Positions 7,850-17,241 of a DNA stretch of 40,871 bases are shown here, one piece after another. The stretch covers positions 1 to 40,871 of the forward strand of contig LDYB01000011.1 in assembly GCA_001442985.1 (NCBI GenBank), written 5' to 3'. The stretch's first letter is position 1. Every line of letters begins with the position of its first letter. The position numbers were made by a program, and so were the translations under genes. The notes beneath the pieces are model-generated. The model did no database searches and was not told where the DNA came from. It saw only the letters and a program-made list of their open reading frames with translations. The stretch is from Armatimonadetes bacterium DC. GTDB taxonomy: Bacteria > Armatimonadota > Fimbriimonadia > Fimbriimonadales > GBS-DC.

Positions 7850-8686
7850 TTAGAATCCAAACAGCGTCTCTGGCACGGAAGTGCCGATGCGGAAATCTTT
7901 GCGGATGCCGTATTGCTGACAGACCCGCGCCAGTTCCACATCCGATTCAATGAGCTTCTGGTCTACCTGCGCCTGTGCCGTGCCGCGCATATTCATCAGC
8001 GTGTTGAGGTCCTGCGTCTCCATCGCGTGCTCAATCTGGGTCATCAGGTTCACATAGTTGCTGAGCGCGACAAAATAGGTGTCCGCCAGCACGCGACACT
8101 CCGGGGGCGGCGGCACCGATTGGAAATCCCGCAGCAGTCCCGCCCAGTCCTGACGGTAGGTCTGGTAGCCTTTCCCCAGGTTCTGCATCTTCTGCTGCTG
8201 CCCCTCTTCTTCCATCTCAAACTTGAGGGCGAGTGCGTCCTTGAGCATCTGGAGCGCAGGGTTGAAGTTGCGTTCCATCGCCTGACGGCGCATTTCGATG
8301 CGCTTGAGATGCTCCAGCCAGTCTAAGATATGCTGAGGTGGCTGCTGGGACTTGGGCGCCTGCGTTTCGAGCATGCTGGGACCTTCCACTTTGGGCGGTT
8401 GCGCCTGTAGCACACTGGGACCTTCCACTTTGGGCGCTTCGGCTTCCAGCACGCTGGGCGCCTCGGGCTTTTTCACCCGCGCCTGCGTGAACCACTCCGC
8501 TTGCGTGCCCACCACGAACGCCAGCAACGCCAGCGCCAGCACGCCCAGCACCAGCCCAAGCCACTTCATGCGGGCGTTCCCCGAAGCAGGCTGTGGCAGA
8601 TTGCTCTGCACCACAGGGCGACCACACCCCGAACAGAACCGCGCCCCATCGGGCAATATCTGACCACACTGTACACACTGTGCCAT
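7850..8686 (-). CDS. Zinc-ribbon membrane protein with tandem PSVL repeats
   Basis: 278 residues; the ATG is preceded by TGGAGGTGTC, which decides this start. The N-terminal C4 zinc ribbon (C4-x2-C7 and C18-x2-C21) is of the zinc_ribbon_2 type. A single membrane segment (WLGLVLGVLALALLAFVVG, about residues 40-60) follows. Next come three copies of a 13-residue repeat (PSVLEAEAPKVEG, PSVLQAQPPKVEG, PSMLETQAPKSQQ), then a mainly alpha-helical domain with no recognised family. The zinc ribbon is predicted cytoplasmic and the helical domain external. Function unknown. A GG-TATCAT box (8718-8723, minus) could be its promoter. Confidence 0.72.
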   Translation of the reverse strand: MAQCVQCGQILPDGARFCSGCGRPVVQSNLPQPASGNARMKWLGLVLGVLALALLAFVVGTQAEWFTQARVKKPEAPSVLEAEAPKVEGPSVLQAQPPKVEGPSMLETQAPKSQQPPQHILDWLEHLKRIEMRRQAMERNFNPALQMLKDALALKFEMEEEGQQQKMQNLGKGYQTYRQDWAGLLRDFQSVPPPPECRVLADTYFVALSNYVNLMTQIEHAMETQDLNTLMNMRGTAQAQVDQKLIESDVELARVCQQYGIRKDFRIGTSVPETLFGF

Positions 8687-8717
8687 GAAAGACACCTCCA
8701 ATCGCTTAGACGCCTGC

Positions 8718-8723
8718 ATGATA
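8718..8723 (-). promoter_or_regulatory. -10-like box TATCAT
   Basis: Minus-strand GGTATCAT 31 bases before the zinc-ribbon gene ATG; same GG-prefixed style as the other boxes here, with one mismatch. Confidence 0.35.
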
Positions 8724-8770
8724 CCATGTATTCCGTGTTTTGGGGTGGATTAGCACATCCTGGTCAGAGT

Positions 8771-10078
8771 TCACTCTTTGCGCATAATTAGCAAAAACTC
8801 CGACTCCATACCGCGCGGGTTTTTGTTTTTGCGTTGGCGAAAGAGCTGGCGCGTCTGGATGACGTCTTCAAGCACTCCGCAAAAAGCGAAACCCTGCGGT
8901 GCAAAAAACTCGGCGAGAATGCGCCATGTTTCCACTTGAATTCCGTCCACAGTCGGGCTGCCCACAAACACACAGAGATGCCCCCCTGACTTCAGTGTCG
9001 TTGCGGCGTTCTGGAGGGCGCGTGTGGTGTAGTAGAAATAAGCGTGCATAAGTCTCTTCAAATCCTCGCGTTGCAGCTGGGCGCACACTTGCTCATAGGT
9101 CGGTGTGCTGAATGGCTGATGCGCCTTGCGGTAGGGAATCTCAAGACGCATCAGCTCGCGCACCTTCGCTTCAGGAACACCTGTCCAGAACAAGTCCAGC
9201 TTGAAGGTGCGCAGGTATTCCTGTGCCTGCAGATACGGCGGTGAAGTAATCACCGCCTCTGTACGCGGGCATTCCGTGAGATCGACAGTCGCCGAGTCTA
9301 CGCCCGCGAATGCAATCGCGCGACAGGGGGTCGTTTTAAGTACCTGCGCCAGCGACTGAAGCCTGCCCATAATCTCCAGCGCAGCCTGAATGATGAACTG
9401 ATCCATCTCTTCTTTCCAATCTGGACGCTGAAGCCACTCCGACACCTCCTGCAGCTTACGTTTGGAACGGAACAGCTTCGGAGCCTTATGATCCGTCAGA
9501 GAGAAGCGGCGGTTCGCTCGCATCAGCGCTGCGCGCAGAACCTGAACATATGGGTTTGCTGGATCGTGAGCGTGAATCCAGCCCCAGTAGCGTGCCAGCA
9601 CTTCCAGCACCTGTTCGGGGTACCAGTAGGACAGGTTGCTCCACTGGGGATAGAAGGCAATCTGTGAGGCGAACAGTTGATTGAGCCAGCCCAGCAACTC
9701 ACCTGCTTGTAAATCCGTATAGCGGAAGTTGATTTTCGTCTCCGCATAGATTGCCAGCAAAGGGTTCAGGTCTATCAGGAGTGCATTCCGCTCTGCCAGC
9801 ACTGCCTCTAACCCCACTGTGCCTGAACCTGCAAAGGGGTCAATTACCCAGCCCCCTTCCGAGCAGAATCGGCGCACGCAATAGTGCGGCACATGGGGTA
9901 TGAACTTGGCAGGGTAATAGAAGAGACCATGGGTCAGGTAGTTCGTATCAGGAATCTCCCGCACAATCTCACGAAAGCAAACAGGCGTAACGCGCGACTC
10001 CGCTGCTGGCGAGACTTCCTCACCGAACAGCCTGTATTGATAGGGCAGTCCTTTGACCTCAGCGACTTTAGGCTTCAT
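8771..10078 (-). CDS. DNA methyltransferase of restriction-modification cassette 1
   Basis: 435 residues. SAM-binding motif I is DPFAGSGT at residues 80-87 and the catalytic motif IV is SPPY at 279-282. The roughly 190-residue stretch between them may hold the target recognition region. SPPY points to amino-methylation of cytosine (N4) or adenine (N6). It is cytoplasmic and protects host DNA from the partner nuclease. Its start overlaps the end of the upstream endonuclease by 11 bases on the same strand, so the two are translated as a pair, nuclease first. The target sequence cannot be inferred. Confidence 0.87.
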   Translation of the reverse strand: MKPKVAEVKGLPYQYRLFGEEVSPAAESRVTPVCFREIVREIPDTNYLTHGLFYYPAKFIPHVPHYCVRRFCSEGGWVIDPFAGSGTVGLEAVLAERNALLIDLNPLLAIYAETKINFRYTDLQAGELLGWLNQLFASQIAFYPQWSNLSYWYPEQVLEVLARYWGWIHAHDPANPYVQVLRAALMRANRRFSLTDHKAPKLFRSKRKLQEVSEWLQRPDWKEEMDQFIIQAALEIMGRLQSLAQVLKTTPCRAIAFAGVDSATVDLTECPRTEAVITSPPYLQAQEYLRTFKLDLFWTGVPEAKVRELMRLEIPYRKAHQPFSTPTYEQVCAQLQREDLKRLMHAYFYYTTRALQNAATTLKSGGHLCVFVGSPTVDGIQVETWRILAEFFAPQGFAFCGVLEDVIQTRQLFRQRKNKNPRGMESEFLLIMRKE

Positions 10079-11309
10079 CAGGTTTCTGTGCCTCCCACAG
10101 TGTTGGTTGACTTGTTAGCGAAGGCGAGCGATTTTTGCGCTGCCCTCTTTTTTGGCCAGTCTTACTGTATATGTGGTACATATACAGTAAATCCCTTATG
10201 TAAAGGTAATTATGATGTGCCACTCTGAAAGGCAGTGTATCAGCTTGCCAAGAAGCGAAAATCTTTTGGGCAGCTGTGTCTACCTGCTCGGTAAGTAAAT
10301 CCTCGTTCGAGGCTTCGATGTATGCTTTCAGGTACTCTACATTCGTCTTCCCTGAAGCGCAAGCTTGATTCAACTCCAACGATGCAATTGCGTATGCCAG
10401 CCACAGGTCATCCCATCGCTTGAACCGATCCACACATGCTTGTAGGGTCAGATGAGTTCTCTGATTCTGAAGAGGAGCGAGTAACCTCTCTATCTCGTGA
10501 GTTCCGTATGCGATTTTCAGGTAAATTTTGTCCTGAATCTCCAGACCTGTTGGAGAGCGTGCTTTTTCCTTAAAGGAGCTCAGTAGCTCGTCATCTGATA
10601 TAGGCTCGCCGTCTTCATTAAGCGGTCTAACCTTCAGGGATTGAGCCAATTTCTTCAGGAAGGTCTCATACTGCGCTTCTTCCTGCGACTCCCAAACTAC
10701 TATGGCATACACGACTTGCTGGGCAGGGGTGGAACCAATCTGTAGAACCTCGTTCAGTGCATCAATCAGCGAAGCCTTGGCGGTGGTCCCTCCTGTATCA
10801 TCCCGTGAACGAATCTGAATCAGGATTAACTCGCCCCGTCCCTTTCTGAGCGCCAGATCCAAATCCGAGCCGAGAGATTTCTCGGTTTGAAACAAGGACC
10901 GAATCTCTTCATGTATTGTTTTCTTCTTCGTAAAAACCTGGTAACCCTGCTGTTGGCAATAGGACGCCAAGATTTGCTCCAGCACCTTACCCTGGCGAGC
11001 GCGGTAGGAGCTATGAAACCACTGCTGAAAGCGGAACATCGCTTGATGATAATCCGCAAGAGGATAACTGCCTTTGAGTGATTCGCTTCGTGCAAGCCCT
11101 GCGGCGAAATCGGGGATGTCTGTTGCTCGCTTTTTGCTGAGCTGGCTGAGATTGTCTACGGGCAAGCCGCTGAAGAGCGCGTGTACTATCTCTTTTGCAA
11201 GGGCAAGGGGGCTTTTCAGCACCTGGCGCAGTATTTTTCCCTCCTCCCTGTCGTCCAGCAGGATAAAGTACCGCTCTTCCGAACCTGTCGCTGGCGCGCC
11301 CAATCCCAT
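10068..11309 (-). CDS. Putative type II restriction endonuclease, cassette 1
   Basis: 413 residues, no close family recognised. A plausible PD-(D/E)xK-like core is GSDLDLAL (D149/D151) followed by ELILIQIRSRDDTGG (E160, Q165-I-R167); Q-x-R in place of the common E-x-K is unusual. The flanking protein is helical with charged segments. The functional case rests on context: it overlaps the cassette 1 methyltransferase by 11 bases. Start chosen at the ATG 9 bases after a TACAAT box, implying a leaderless or near-leaderless message. Local base composition is lower in GC than the surrounding housekeeping genes, consistent with acquisition. Confidence 0.7.
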   Translation of the reverse strand: MGLGAPATGSEERYFILLDDREEGKILRQVLKSPLALAKEIVHALFSGLPVDNLSQLSKKRATDIPDFAAGLARSESLKGSYPLADYHQAMFRFQQWFHSSYRARQGKVLEQILASYCQQQGYQVFTKKKTIHEEIRSLFQTEKSLGSDLDLALRKGRGELILIQIRSRDDTGGTTAKASLIDALNEVLQIGSTPAQQVVYAIVVWESQEEAQYETFLKKLAQSLKVRPLNEDGEPISDDELLSSFKEKARSPTGLEIQDKIYLKIAYGTHEIERLLAPLQNQRTHLTLQACVDRFKRWDDLWLAYAIASLELNQACASGKTNVEYLKAYIEASNEDLLTEQVDTAAQKIFASWQADTLPFRVAHHNYLYIRDLLYMYHIYSKTGQKRGQRKNRSPSLTSQPTLWEAQKPDEA

Positions 11310-11318
11310 CCTGACACA

Positions 11319-11324
11319 ATTGTA
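11319..11324 (-). promoter_or_regulatory. -10 box TACAAT of R-M cassette 1
   Basis: Minus-strand TACAAT, 9 bases before the endonuclease ATG. It is arranged back to back with the glyS box 26 bases away. No Shine-Dalgarno fits between box and start. Confidence 0.5.
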
Positions 11325-11350
11325 CCCACACCGACTTTCTTCAAGGCAGG

Positions 11351-11356
11351 TATAAT
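11351..11356 (+). promoter_or_regulatory. -10 box TATAAT of glyS
   Basis: AGG-TATAAT with only 7 bases to the GTG start of glyS, so transcription should begin at or next to the start codon. No -35 match. Confidence 0.6.
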
Positions 11357-11363
11357 ATCCCCC

Positions 11364-13490
11364 GTGAGTACGGTCTTGAAGGAGCGAGCCACCTTTTTGC
11401 TGGAGATTGGGTGCGAGGAGATGCCTGCGGGCTTTATGCGCGGCACGCTCCAGCAGTTAGCCGAGAAACTGAGCCAGATGCTCACCGAACACCGCCTGAG
11501 CTTCGCGCAAATTCGCACACTGGGTACGCCGCGCCGACTGATTGCGTTTGTGGATGACCTCGCTACCCATCAATCACCCGAAGAGCGCACCATTCGCGGA
11601 CCTGCCCGACGCGCCTGTTTTGATGAGCAGGGCAACCCCACGCAAGCACTGATTGGCTTCGCACGCTCGCGCGGGGTGGAACCCGAACAGGTGCAATTTA
11701 TGCAAACCCCGCAGGGCGAGTATGCGTTCGTAACCGAATATGATGCGGGACGCCCCGCCCTTGAGGTGCTGGCGGAAACGCTCCCGAACCTGATTCTTTC
11801 CATGAGCTTTCCCAAGACGCTCCGCTGGGGCGCACGCAAGATGCGCTTCGGACGCCCCATCCGCTGGATTCTCGCCCTGCTGGACACGGAAGTTGTGCCG
11901 TTTGAGATAGAAGGGATCGCCTCTGGGCGCACGAGTCGCGGGCATCGGTTTCTTGCGCCAGAGCCGTTCGAAGTGCCTGCGCCTGAGGCGTTTCTGGATG
12001 CGCTCCGACGCGCCCATGTGATCGCCGACCCCGAAGAGCGCAAAGCCATGATTGTGGACGGCGCGACCCGATTGGCGCACGCCGTCGGCTTGAAGCCCGT
12101 CATCGAGGACGACCTGCTGGAAGAGAATGTGTTTCTGGTGGAGAAGCCACACCTGTTGCGCGGAAGCTTCCCCGAATCGTACCTGCGTCTGCCCGCGCCC
12201 GTGCTGATGTCGGCGATGAAAAAGCACGAGAAGTTTTTCCCCCTCGTGGACTCGCAGGGGAACCTCGCGCCCGGTTTTATCTCCGTTTACAACAACGGCG
12301 ACCCCGACAAGGTGCGCGAGGGCAACGAGTGGGTGCTGATCGCCCGCTTCAACGACGCCAGCTTCTTCTTTGAGGAAGATTTGAAGCGCCCGCTAACAGA
12401 ATTCGTGCCCATGCTGGGGCGAATGCTGTTCCAGCAGAAGCTGGGCACGCTGCTGGATAAGACTCACCGTCTGGAGCGTCTGAGTGAGAAACTGGCGCGC
12501 GCGCTGGACTGGGATAGAGACCAGACCGAATGCCTGCTCCGCGCGGCGCACCTGTGTAAAGCCGACCTCGCCACACAGATGGTGATGGAGTTCCCCGACC
12601 TGCAGGGGGTGATTGGGCGCGAGTATGCCCTGCGTGCGAACGAGCCGCTCTGTGTGGCGGAGGCGATTGCCCAGCATTACGAACCGCGCCACGCAGGCGA
12701 CCCGCCCCCGAATCACCCCATCGGGCGGGCGCTCGCCGTGTTAGACCGCATCGACACGCTGGTGGGCTATGTGGGCTTGGGCTACCTGCCCAAAGGCTCT
12801 TCCGACCCCTTCGGCTTGCGCCGTGCCGCGGCGGCGGTGGTGGAAATCTTAGCTGACGAGCCAGACTACCCCACCTTAGCCGAGCTGGTTCAGCATGCGC
12901 ATGACCAGTATCGCGAGCAGCGGGCGCCCCTCAAGCCACTGGTGGCGGTTCAGCCCGAACTGCGCACGCTGTTTTATGCCCGCATCGAGGCGCTTCTGGA
13001 AGAGAAAGGCGTGCGCTATGACCTGATTCGCGCCGCGCTGGGCGGCGGCTGGGACGATTCGGTCTACGGCTTTGTGCAGCGCGCTCTGCTGTTGCAAAAG
13101 CGTGCGCAAACACCAGAGTTCGCTGCCCGCGCCACGACCGCCATCCGCCCCGCCAACATCCTGCAGGCAGCCGAAAAGCAGGGGCTGAAACCCGTCGCCG
13201 ACCTGAGCCAGATAGACCCCGCGCTCTTTCAGCACGAGAGCGAGCATGCGCTCTACGCCGCCGTGATGCGACTCACCCCGCAGTTCGAAGCCCTCTACAC
13301 CGCGCACCAGTACGAAACGATGGACGCCATGCTCGCCGAACTGGACGAGGCGGTCAATCCCCTGTTTGACCATGTGATGGTGATGACCGACGACGCGGCA
13401 CTGCGCGCGAACCGGCTGAACCTGCTGGCGTGCGCGAATCGGCTCTATCTGGCGCTTGCCGACTGGCGTCAGGTGGTGTTGAGCGACTAA
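11364..13490 (+). CDS. glyS: Glycine--tRNA ligase beta subunit
   Basis: 708 residues. This is the beta subunit of the bacterial alpha2beta2 glycyl-tRNA synthetase; with GlyQ it charges tRNA-Gly, and the beta chain carries tRNA-binding and editing-type domains. Recognisable stretches are TFLLEIGCEEMPAGF at the N-terminus, LGTPRRL, MRFGRPIRWI and, later, DPFGLRRAA. Length is as expected for the family. The GTG start was chosen because it gives the canonical N-terminus and falls 7 bases after TATAAT; there is no ribosome-binding site, so the mRNA is probably leaderless. glyQ is not in the window. The stop overlaps the convergent secreted-protein stop by 3 bases. Confidence 0.95.
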   Translation: MSTVLKERATFLLEIGCEEMPAGFMRGTLQQLAEKLSQMLTEHRLSFAQIRTLGTPRRLIAFVDDLATHQSPEERTIRGPARRACFDEQGNPTQALIGFARSRGVEPEQVQFMQTPQGEYAFVTEYDAGRPALEVLAETLPNLILSMSFPKTLRWGARKMRFGRPIRWILALLDTEVVPFEIEGIASGRTSRGHRFLAPEPFEVPAPEAFLDALRRAHVIADPEERKAMIVDGATRLAHAVGLKPVIEDDLLEENVFLVEKPHLLRGSFPESYLRLPAPVLMSAMKKHEKFFPLVDSQGNLAPGFISVYNNGDPDKVREGNEWVLIARFNDASFFFEEDLKRPLTEFVPMLGRMLFQQKLGTLLDKTHRLERLSEKLARALDWDRDQTECLLRAAHLCKADLATQMVMEFPDLQGVIGREYALRANEPLCVAEAIAQHYEPRHAGDPPPNHPIGRALAVLDRIDTLVGYVGLGYLPKGSSDPFGLRRAAAAVVEILADEPDYPTLAELVQHAHDQYREQRAPLKPLVAVQPELRTLFYARIEALLEEKGVRYDLIRAALGGGWDDSVYGFVQRALLLQKRAQTPEFAARATTAIRPANILQAAEKQGLKPVADLSQIDPALFQHESEHALYAAVMRLTPQFEALYTAHQYETMDAMLAELDEAVNPLFDHVMVMTDDAALRANRLNLLACANRLYLALADWRQVVLSD

Positions 13491-14533
13491 CGGCGTCGTC
13501 GTGGCGGTGTGGTGGGCTTGGGCGCAGGAGCGCTCGGCTTCTCCTCTGCCAGCACCTGACGGAAGGTCGCCTGCACCTCCCATTCTGCCCACGACTCGTC
13601 GGGTTGCCACTCGCGCACGGTCTGTGGGTCGTACTCGGCGCGGAGCTTGAGCCGCTCACTGCCCGACGCCTGCACCAGCGCGCCGTCCGAAAGCGCAAGG
13701 TAATAGTCTATCGTGCCCGTGATCGTGCCCTTGACACGCCCACGGGGGATGTTGCGGTCGCGCAGGCGCACCAGCTCAATCAGCGTGTCGTCCAGCCGAA
13801 TATCGATCTCGGCGTTCGTGACCTGTTGCACATGCAAAGTCGGGCGCCCGCGCACCTCTTTGACGCCAATCACTTTCACGGTGGCGGGATAGGTGTAGAC
13901 CGTCGCCTGCTCAATGCTGAGCTTGCCCCCGCGCGTGTCCAGAAACGGCGTGGGGTAGCGAATCTGCCACTCGTCGCCCTCGCGAACCGCCCCAATCGGC
14001 AGCGGGTAAAACGGTCCGGGCACCACATCCAGCCCAATCCAGAGCAAGAAGACCCCCGCATCAGGCAGGAAATCCAGCCCCGGAAAGCTGGACTCTTTCT
14101 GCTCGCCCTCGTCCGTTTCGCGCTTTTGAGCCTGTCGGAACTTGGAGGTGGTTTCGTCTTCCGCAGGGAAGCCGCCAGGAGTGATGCGAATCGTGTCGGT
14201 AAAGGGCGGCGGCAGGTCTTTCTCGGCGAAGAAGTCCACCTCCTGCTTCACATAGCGGAACGAGTAGCGGATTCGCGCCTGCCCGTTCTCAAACACCTTG
14301 AGCACCTCGGTGTTGATTTCCAGCTGGGCGTCTACTGTGATGGGCAGGCTCTGCTCAAAGGTAGAGGAGCGCACATCGCCGCGCAGGCTGTAGACCACAT
14401 TGAACTTCTGCTTGAGCCCCGGTTCGTAGAGACGACGCACCACATAGCTGCGCACGCCCGCCTGCGACCAGAGCGGGATGAGAAGAAACACACACCCAAA
14501 ACAGAGCCATCCAGATCGTATCCAGCGGTGCAT
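13487..14533 (-). CDS. Secreted protein of unknown function
   Basis: 348 residues. A clear signal peptide (MHRWIRSGWLCFGCVFLLIPLWSQAG) is followed by a beta-strand-rich extracytoplasmic protein with no family I recognise and a basic, Pro-rich tail ending in RRRR. It is the last member of a minus-strand run that includes two FHA proteins, separated from the nearer one by 59 bases, so it may be linked to the same envelope function. No lipobox, so it is predicted soluble or loosely attached. Confidence 0.65.
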   Translation of the reverse strand: MHRWIRSGWLCFGCVFLLIPLWSQAGVRSYVVRRLYEPGLKQKFNVVYSLRGDVRSSTFEQSLPITVDAQLEINTEVLKVFENGQARIRYSFRYVKQEVDFFAEKDLPPPFTDTIRITPGGFPAEDETTSKFRQAQKRETDEGEQKESSFPGLDFLPDAGVFLLWIGLDVVPGPFYPLPIGAVREGDEWQIRYPTPFLDTRGGKLSIEQATVYTYPATVKVIGVKEVRGRPTLHVQQVTNAEIDIRLDDTLIELVRLRDRNIPRGRVKGTITGTIDYYLALSDGALVQASGSERLKLRAEYDPQTVREWQPDESWAEWEVQATFRQVLAEEKPSAPAPKPTTPPRRRR

Positions 14534-14592
14534 AAGCCGTTCACCGGGATTAAAATTTCACAGGCAAGTCAACCTTTCCTGCCGTTTGAAGG

Positions 14593-15945
14593 CTACTCCA
14601 CCCGAAAACTCGTGCCGCCGAGGCGCACCACATCGCCGCGTCGGAGCGCATGGCGTGTGATGCGCATGTTGTTCACGAAAGTGCCGTTCGTGCTGCCCAG
14701 ATCGTACAGCACCACCTCGCCCCCCTCTATGGCAATCCGTGCGTGATGGCGGCTGACCGCAGGGTCAGGGATGATGAGGGTGTTATCCTGCTCGCGCCCG
14801 ATGGTCAGCCCCGTTGGAGGAACGGTGATACGCTGTCCCGCAAGTGCGCCTTCCAACCCCACCAGCGTCGGGGCGCCGCTTTGTGCAGTGGTTGCAGGCG
14901 AGGAGACGGGGGCAGCGACAGGCGTGCAGGCACACGCACCCGTGATGGGGTCAGGGCGCAAGCCGCAGTAGGGACATGCGCCCGCGGGCACAGGGGGCGG
15001 TGGAGGTAAAGGCGAGCGCACCACATCCTTCGGGCGCGAGACCGCCTCGCCCACACGCAACTGAAACACCATACGGAAACTCCCTATCTGTATCTGGTCG
15101 CCGTCGTCCAGCTCCACGGGCGTCTGCACGGGTTGGCCATTCACGCGCGTTTCGGCGTGGGGGACGAGCAGGTACGCGCCGCCTTGAATCTGAATCTCGG
15201 CGTGGCGTGGGGCAACAGTCGGGTCGCCGCGCAGGGGCACATCCGCCAGCTCATCGCGCCCGATGATGGCGCCAGAGCGGTCAATCGGGTAGTCTTTGCC
15301 CTCGCGTGCGCCGTAGAGAACCCGCACCCACGCCTGACGCGCCACCAGCTCGATTAGCCCGATGAACAAGCCAATACCCGCGCCCAGCAGCACCAGCGCC
15401 ACAGCTCGCGACGGCGCGCCCACCTCGCCCTCCGCGCGGAGCGCCAGTCCGAACACGGTGCCGACCGTGAACGCCAGAAAGTCAAACAATGCGCCTCCCA
15501 GCGCGCCCCCAATCGCGCCGCCCAACAGTCCCTGATACATCCGCCGCGGCGAGCGCGCCACCACCCCCTCCGCCAGGCCGACCAGCGCGCCAAACGCGCT
15601 CCAGCCCAGAATGCGCCCCACAATCAGCCCCACCACAGGCAGGCTCTCCACAAGCACGGCATACAGAATTTGCCCGATAACGACCCCAATCGTCCCACCG
15701 AGCAGCCCCACCGCCGCGCCCAGCAGCGCGCCCCGAAGCATGTGCAGCGGCGTGCCCCACGCCAGCCCCGTCGCGAAGCCAATCATCCCACCAATTAGCC
15801 CGCCCGACACCGCGCCATACAGACTCAGCGCCGTCCAGTCTACCGAGCGGCGAATATCGTCCGAAGTGAACGGCTCCGTGACCAGCCACGCCAGAAAGCC
15901 CCCCAGCGCCCCGAACACCATCAGGTAGAGGACTTTGGAAAGCAT
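14593..15945 (-). CDS. Glycine-zipper membrane protein with two FHA domains
   Basis: 450 residues. Residues 1-205 form several Gly/Ala-rich membrane helices (repeated GxxxG, as in GGAIGGALGGALFDFL). FHA domain 1 (about 217-300) has a GRDELADVPLRGD loop and PRHAEI. A linker carries a CPYCG...CAC zinc-ribbon-like pair. FHA domain 2 (about 360-450) is canonical: TIGREQDNTL, SRHHARI and LGSTNGTFVN, all residues needed for phosphothreonine binding. It likely recruits phosphorylated partners to the membrane. Its ATG directly abuts the stop of the upstream FHA gene. No Ser/Thr kinase is in the window. Confidence 0.82.
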   Translation of the reverse strand: MLSKVLYLMVFGALGGFLAWLVTEPFTSDDIRRSVDWTALSLYGAVSGGLIGGMIGFATGLAWGTPLHMLRGALLGAAVGLLGGTIGVVIGQILYAVLVESLPVVGLIVGRILGWSAFGALVGLAEGVVARSPRRMYQGLLGGAIGGALGGALFDFLAFTVGTVFGLALRAEGEVGAPSRAVALVLLGAGIGLFIGLIELVARQAWVRVLYGAREGKDYPIDRSGAIIGRDELADVPLRGDPTVAPRHAEIQIQGGAYLLVPHAETRVNGQPVQTPVELDDGDQIQIGSFRMVFQLRVGEAVSRPKDVVRSPLPPPPPVPAGACPYCGLRPDPITGACACTPVAAPVSSPATTAQSGAPTLVGLEGALAGQRITVPPTGLTIGREQDNTLIIPDPAVSRHHARIAIEGGEVVLYDLGSTNGTFVNNMRITRHALRRGDVVRLGGTSFRVE

Positions 15946-17208
15946 CTATTCCACCCGGAAGGCGCAGGCTCCGAATTGCACCGTATCGCCAGGGCGAATA
16001 GGCGTCGGCGCACTGATGCGCACGCCGTTCACGAAGGTTCCGTTCGTACTACCCAGGTCCTCCACAAACACCGTGTCGCCCTGCTTGAGGAACTGGGCGT
16101 GGCGTCGGCTGACGGTGCTATCCTGATCCAGCACAATACCGTTGCCCGCTTCGCGCCCCACCGTAATCAAATCCGCTTCGATGGAGAAGGAGACCCCCAC
16201 ATAGGCGCCCTGCGTGCCCACGATGCGGGTAGGGGTCCCTGTAGCAACAGGAGCCACAGTCGCCGTTGGGGGAACCCCTGCTGTCTCCAGCGGCGGCAGG
16301 TCGGGTTGAGGTGGAGCAGAAGGTGTTGTGGCTGAGGCTGAAGCGGTCGCCGATGCCGTGTTAGCAGGCAGTTCCACCCCCAGTTTCTGCATCATTTCCG
16401 TGAGCGGCTGCTCTTTCTGTTTGGCGAGTTTCACCAGCAACACAATCACGGCGATTGCCAGCGCGCCGGCAATCACTGCCATAATCAGCGTGCCAATCAG
16501 GCTGGAGGTGGGCGCGGACTCCTGCTGGGTAGCCTCGCCCTTCGCAGGCTCTGGCAGGGTTGCCACCTCGCCCGTGAGGGTCATATCCAGCACAGGCACG
16601 GTCTGCTCGCGCTCGCGTTTGAGAGTCATCTCCTGCGTGGTACTCTGGTCGGTTCCGTATTGCACCCGCACGGAGACCTTGCCCAGCGGCACGCGCTCAA
16701 ACAGCACGATTCCTTCGGCGGTTGGCTCCAGCACCTGCGTGTGGGTTTTGCCCTGCGCGTCGGTCAGCGTAATCAGCGCGCTGGCGACGGGCGCGGTCTC
16801 CTTGCGCACATTCACCTGCACCCGCGCGACATGGCTCCAACGCTCGCTGGTGAGGCTCAGCTTCGGCTCTTTCTGTTCGGCGAGGTCAATCCGCGCGAGG
16901 TTGCCCGTTTTGGGGTCCAGCACCCAGAGCGTGGCGCTCTTTTCGGGCAGTTGCAGGGTGGGCTGCTTGTCGGTGGTTTTCTGGGGGGCGTTCAGGGGCT
17001 TGCCCTGCGCGTCTTCGGTCCACCACCAGCGTTCGCCCTCTTCGGGGAACTCCAGCGTGAGCGTGCGCGCGGGGCTTTCTGCCTGCGGTTTGGGCTTATC
17101 CGTTTCGCGTGGAGCCTGTGGGGCGTCGGGTTGCGCCATCCCCAGCGTTCCTGTCAGAATCGCCAGCGCCAGCCAACAGAGAATTCTCATCAGGAATTTA
17201 GATTGCAT
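15946..17208 (-). CDS. Single-pass membrane FHA-domain protein
   Basis: 420 residues from ATG 17208; the GTG one codon earlier and the ATG at 17190 are alternatives. Signal peptide (ILCWLALAILTGTLGMAQ), an external region of about 200 residues with beta-sandwich-like segments, a membrane helix (about 236-262, SLIGTLIMAVIAGALAIAVIVLLV), an Ala/Thr/Pro-rich linker, then a cytoplasmic FHA domain: TVGREAGNGIVL, SRRHAQFL and LGSTNGTFVNGVRI, with the conserved Arg, Ser, His and Asn present. The layout suggests an external sensor coupled to phosphothreonine recognition inside. Adjacent to the second FHA gene with no intergenic base. Confidence 0.82.
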   Translation of the reverse strand: MQSKFLMRILCWLALAILTGTLGMAQPDAPQAPRETDKPKPQAESPARTLTLEFPEEGERWWWTEDAQGKPLNAPQKTTDKQPTLQLPEKSATLWVLDPKTGNLARIDLAEQKEPKLSLTSERWSHVARVQVNVRKETAPVASALITLTDAQGKTHTQVLEPTAEGIVLFERVPLGKVSVRVQYGTDQSTTQEMTLKREREQTVPVLDMTLTGEVATLPEPAKGEATQQESAPTSSLIGTLIMAVIAGALAIAVIVLLVKLAKQKEQPLTEMMQKLGVELPANTASATASASATTPSAPPQPDLPPLETAGVPPTATVAPVATGTPTRIVGTQGAYVGVSFSIEADLITVGREAGNGIVLDQDSTVSRRHAQFLKQGDTVFVEDLGSTNGTFVNGVRISAPTPIRPGDTVQFGACAFRVE

Positions 17209-17241
17209 CACAGGCGCGAAGTTCCTGCCTTGCGGGGAGCG

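Noticed and set aside
13430-14746. 438-codon plus-strand frame opposite the secreted protein
   Set aside because: Mirror of 13487-14533; that strand has a signal peptide and sensible protein, this one does not.
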